Shown here in pieces: positions 62,655-64,000 of a stretch of DNA of 64,000 bases (position 1 is the stretch's first letter; each line of letters starts with the position of its first letter). The stretch covers positions 868,001 to 932,000 of the forward strand of contig NZ_CP112880.1 in the NCBI RefSeq assembly GCF_028747205.1. Direction: 5' to 3'. Under the pieces are notes generated by a model. The model ran no database searches. It was not told the DNA's origin and saw only the letters and a program-made list of their open reading frames with translations. The stretch is from Streptomyces sp. CA-278952 (lineage in GTDB: Bacteria; Actinomycetota; Actinomycetes; Streptomycetales; Streptomycetaceae). Made by a program: the position numbers and the translations under genes.

Positions 62655-63310
62655 CCGCCCTGACCCCTTCCGGCTCCATGCGTCGGATGGTCCTCGCGGG
62701 GGCCGCCGTGCTGCTCCTGGCGCTGGGGCTGGTGGCGCTGATGGTCGTACGCCCCTCCGCGGCCTCCCCGTCCGGGGCGTCCTCCGCGGCGCGGTCCGCT
62801 CCGGCGGAGGACTCCGTGGACGCGGGCTTCGCGCGGGACATGGCCATCCACCACCAGCAGGCGGTGGAGATGTCGTTCATCGTGCGGGACCGCACCGACG
62901 ACGTGGACGTGCGGCGTCTCGCGTACGACATCATCAACACCCAGGCCAACCAGCGCGGCATGATGCTGGGCTGGCTGGAGCTGTGGGGGCTGCCGAAGAG
63001 CGCGGCCGGGCCGCCGATGGAGTGGATGGGGCACACCCTCACGCCGACCGACGACGGTTCGCTGATGCCGGGCATGGCCACCGACGCGGAGCTGGCGGCC
63101 CTCACGGCCGCGAAGGGCGAGAAGGCCGAGGTGCTGTTCCTGCGGCTGATGACCGTGCACCACCGCGCCGGTGCGGACATGGCGCAGGCGGCCGCCGGTG
63201 CGGCGAAGACGGACGCCATCCGGAATCTGGCGGCGGGCATGGTCAGCGGCCAGCAGTCGGAGATCGGCCTGATGGCGAACATGCTGAAGGACCGGGGCGC
63301 GGGGCCCTGA
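62651..63310 (+). CDS. DUF305 protein
   Basis: The 219-residue protein has a signal-anchor helix (MVLAGAAVLLLALGLVALMVV) and a four-helix DUF305 domain. It carries paired His motifs FARDMAIHHQQAVEMSFIV and FLRLMTVHHRAGADMAQAAA, typical of this ferritin-like, often copper-associated family. The start is a GTG overlapping the DUF3105 stop. Together the two are a common actinobacterial secreted pair. A strong hairpin follows the stop. Confidence 0.92.
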   Translation: MTALTPSGSMRRMVLAGAAVLLLALGLVALMVVRPSAASPSGASSAARSAPAEDSVDAGFARDMAIHHQQAVEMSFIVRDRTDDVDVRRLAYDIINTQANQRGMMLGWLELWGLPKSAAGPPMEWMGHTLTPTDDGSLMPGMATDAELAALTAAKGEKAEVLFLRLMTVHHRAGADMAQAAAGAAKTDAIRNLAAGMVSGQQSEIGLMANMLKDRGAGP

Positions 63311-63325
63311 GCGAGGCCGATCGGA

Positions 63326-63361
63326 GGGGGCGGTTCGGGCCGGACGGCCGGAACCGCCCCC
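63326..63361. terminator. hairpin terminator after the DUF305 gene
   Basis: GGGGGCGGTTC (63326-63336) pairs with GAACCGCCCCC (63351-63361); an inner GGCC stem lies inside. It begins 15 bp after the stop and is followed by CTT. A good terminator for the DUF3105-DUF305 operon. Confidence 0.8.
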
Positions 63362-63449
63362 TTGCGTGACGCCTCCCCTTCCGCTTCCGCGCTACCGCCC
63401 GTTCCCGGCCCCCGCCGGGAGCCCCGCATCACATAGGCTCGGCGACGAT

Positions 63450-64000
63450 ATGAAGAGCATCCTCACTCCGCTGGGGCCCAAGGCCGACAAGGACACCGTG
63501 CGACGGCACAATCTGAGCCTGGTACTCCGCGCCGTACGGGACGAGGGCGAGCGGGGCGAGGCGACCCGGGCCGGAGTGGCCGCCCGGGTCGGGCTGACCC
63601 GGGCCGCGGTGTCCTCGCTCGTCGAGCAGCTGATGGACAGCGGGTTCCTCACCGAGTCGGGCAAGACGTTCAGCGGACAGGCGGGCCGCCCCGGCACCGC
63701 GCTCAAGGTGGCCAGGACCGGACCGGCCGGGCTCGGCGTGGAGATCAACATCGATTACGTCTCGGTGTGCGTGGTCGACCTGGCGGGCACCGGCCGGGTC
63801 CGGCAGACCGAGCACCTCGACAACCGGGGCGCGCCCGCCGAGGAGGCCCTGGCCCGGGCGGCCCGGATCGCCGCGCGGACCCTGGAGTCGGCGTACGAGC
63901 AGGAGTTGCGGCCGGTGGGCGCGGCGCTGGCGCTGCCGGGTCTGGTCTCCGGCGGGTCGGTGCGGCAGGCTCCGAACCTCGGCTGGAACGAGGTCCCGGC
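63450..64000 (+). CDS. ROK-family transcriptional regulator, 3' truncated by window edge
   Basis: The first 183 codons of a NagC/XylR-type ROK regulator. The N-terminal winged helix is TVRRHNLSLVLRAVRDEG, AGVAARVGLTRAAVSSLVEQLMDSGFLTESGKTFSGQAGRPGT. The ROK ATPase-like domain then begins (LGVEINIDYVSVCVVDLAGTG, ALALPGLVSGGSVRQAPNLGWNEVP). The start has no clear ribosome-binding site, and CATAGGCT lies about 14 bases upstream, so it may be near-leaderless. The sugar ligand is unknown. The protein continues outside the window. Confidence 0.9.
   Translation, partial: MKSILTPLGPKADKDTVRRHNLSLVLRAVRDEGERGEATRAGVAARVGLTRAAVSSLVEQLMDSGFLTESGKTFSGQAGRPGTALKVARTGPAGLGVEINIDYVSVCVVDLAGTGRVRQTEHLDNRGAPAEEALARAARIAARTLESAYEQELRPVGAALALPGLVSGGSVRQAPNLGWNEVP

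Overview
The window is very GC-rich, with almost every reading frame strongly G/C at third positions. It carries a WhiB-family protein, an SsgA-like sporulation protein, a conservon, an XRE/DUF397 pair, a small two-domain laccase and an mce lipid-import operon. Together these point to a Streptomyces (or very close actinomycete) chromosome. No rRNA, tRNA, CRISPR array, prophage or intact insertion sequence is visible. One MITE-like element is present. Both ends cut genes: an alpha/beta hydrolase on the left and a ROK-family regulator on the right.

Layout. 1-9.1 kb: hydrolase fragment, unknown DNA-binding-like protein, SsgA-like protein, an ABC-F ribosome-protection-type ATPase, a UvrA-like protein without the UvrB-binding region, an acyl-ACP desaturase behind a repeated CCTACG operator, a WhiB-like protein and a VOC protein. 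9.5-22.3 kb: SNF2 helicase; a small laccase divergent from a two-gene operon for secreted sugar oxidation (ThuA plus PQQ-type dehydrogenase; cupredoxin plus Ig-like repeats plus 3-keto-disaccharide hydrolase); a split LigD-like pair (polymerase with a membrane protein, and a divergent ligase); PPK2. 22.4-36 kb (minus strand): an mce operon reading ATPase, two permeases, six MCE proteins and four Mce-associated proteins arranged as a duplicated pair, with a lytic transglycosylase gene 26 bp further on. 36.5-44.6 kb: three secreted proteins of unknown function, a PucR/CdaR-type regulator, a small protein, and an SCP2-domain protein with an acyl-CoA dehydrogenase behind a 34-bp palindrome. This is consistent with a lipid or sterol theme next to mce.

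44.6-52.2 kb: a gene-poor, highly foldable stretch, a 58-residue ORF, an ATP-grasp protein whose last codons lie in a MITE terminal repeat, a DHA2 transporter with a winged-helix-like tail, a YchJ-like protein, a DUF574 methyltransferase, and an XRE/DUF397 pair divergent from an RsbW-like ATPase. 52.3-58.6 kb: a GH4 glycosidase and a full conservon (cvnA-D) followed by a P450 that lacks the K-helix ExxR residues. 59-64 kb: a MarR/FUSC efflux operon with phased repeats at its promoter, a DUF3105/DUF305 secreted pair, and the ROK regulator.

All assignments come from reading the translated sequence by eye. No database search or structure prediction was run. Unknown proteins are stated as unknown.
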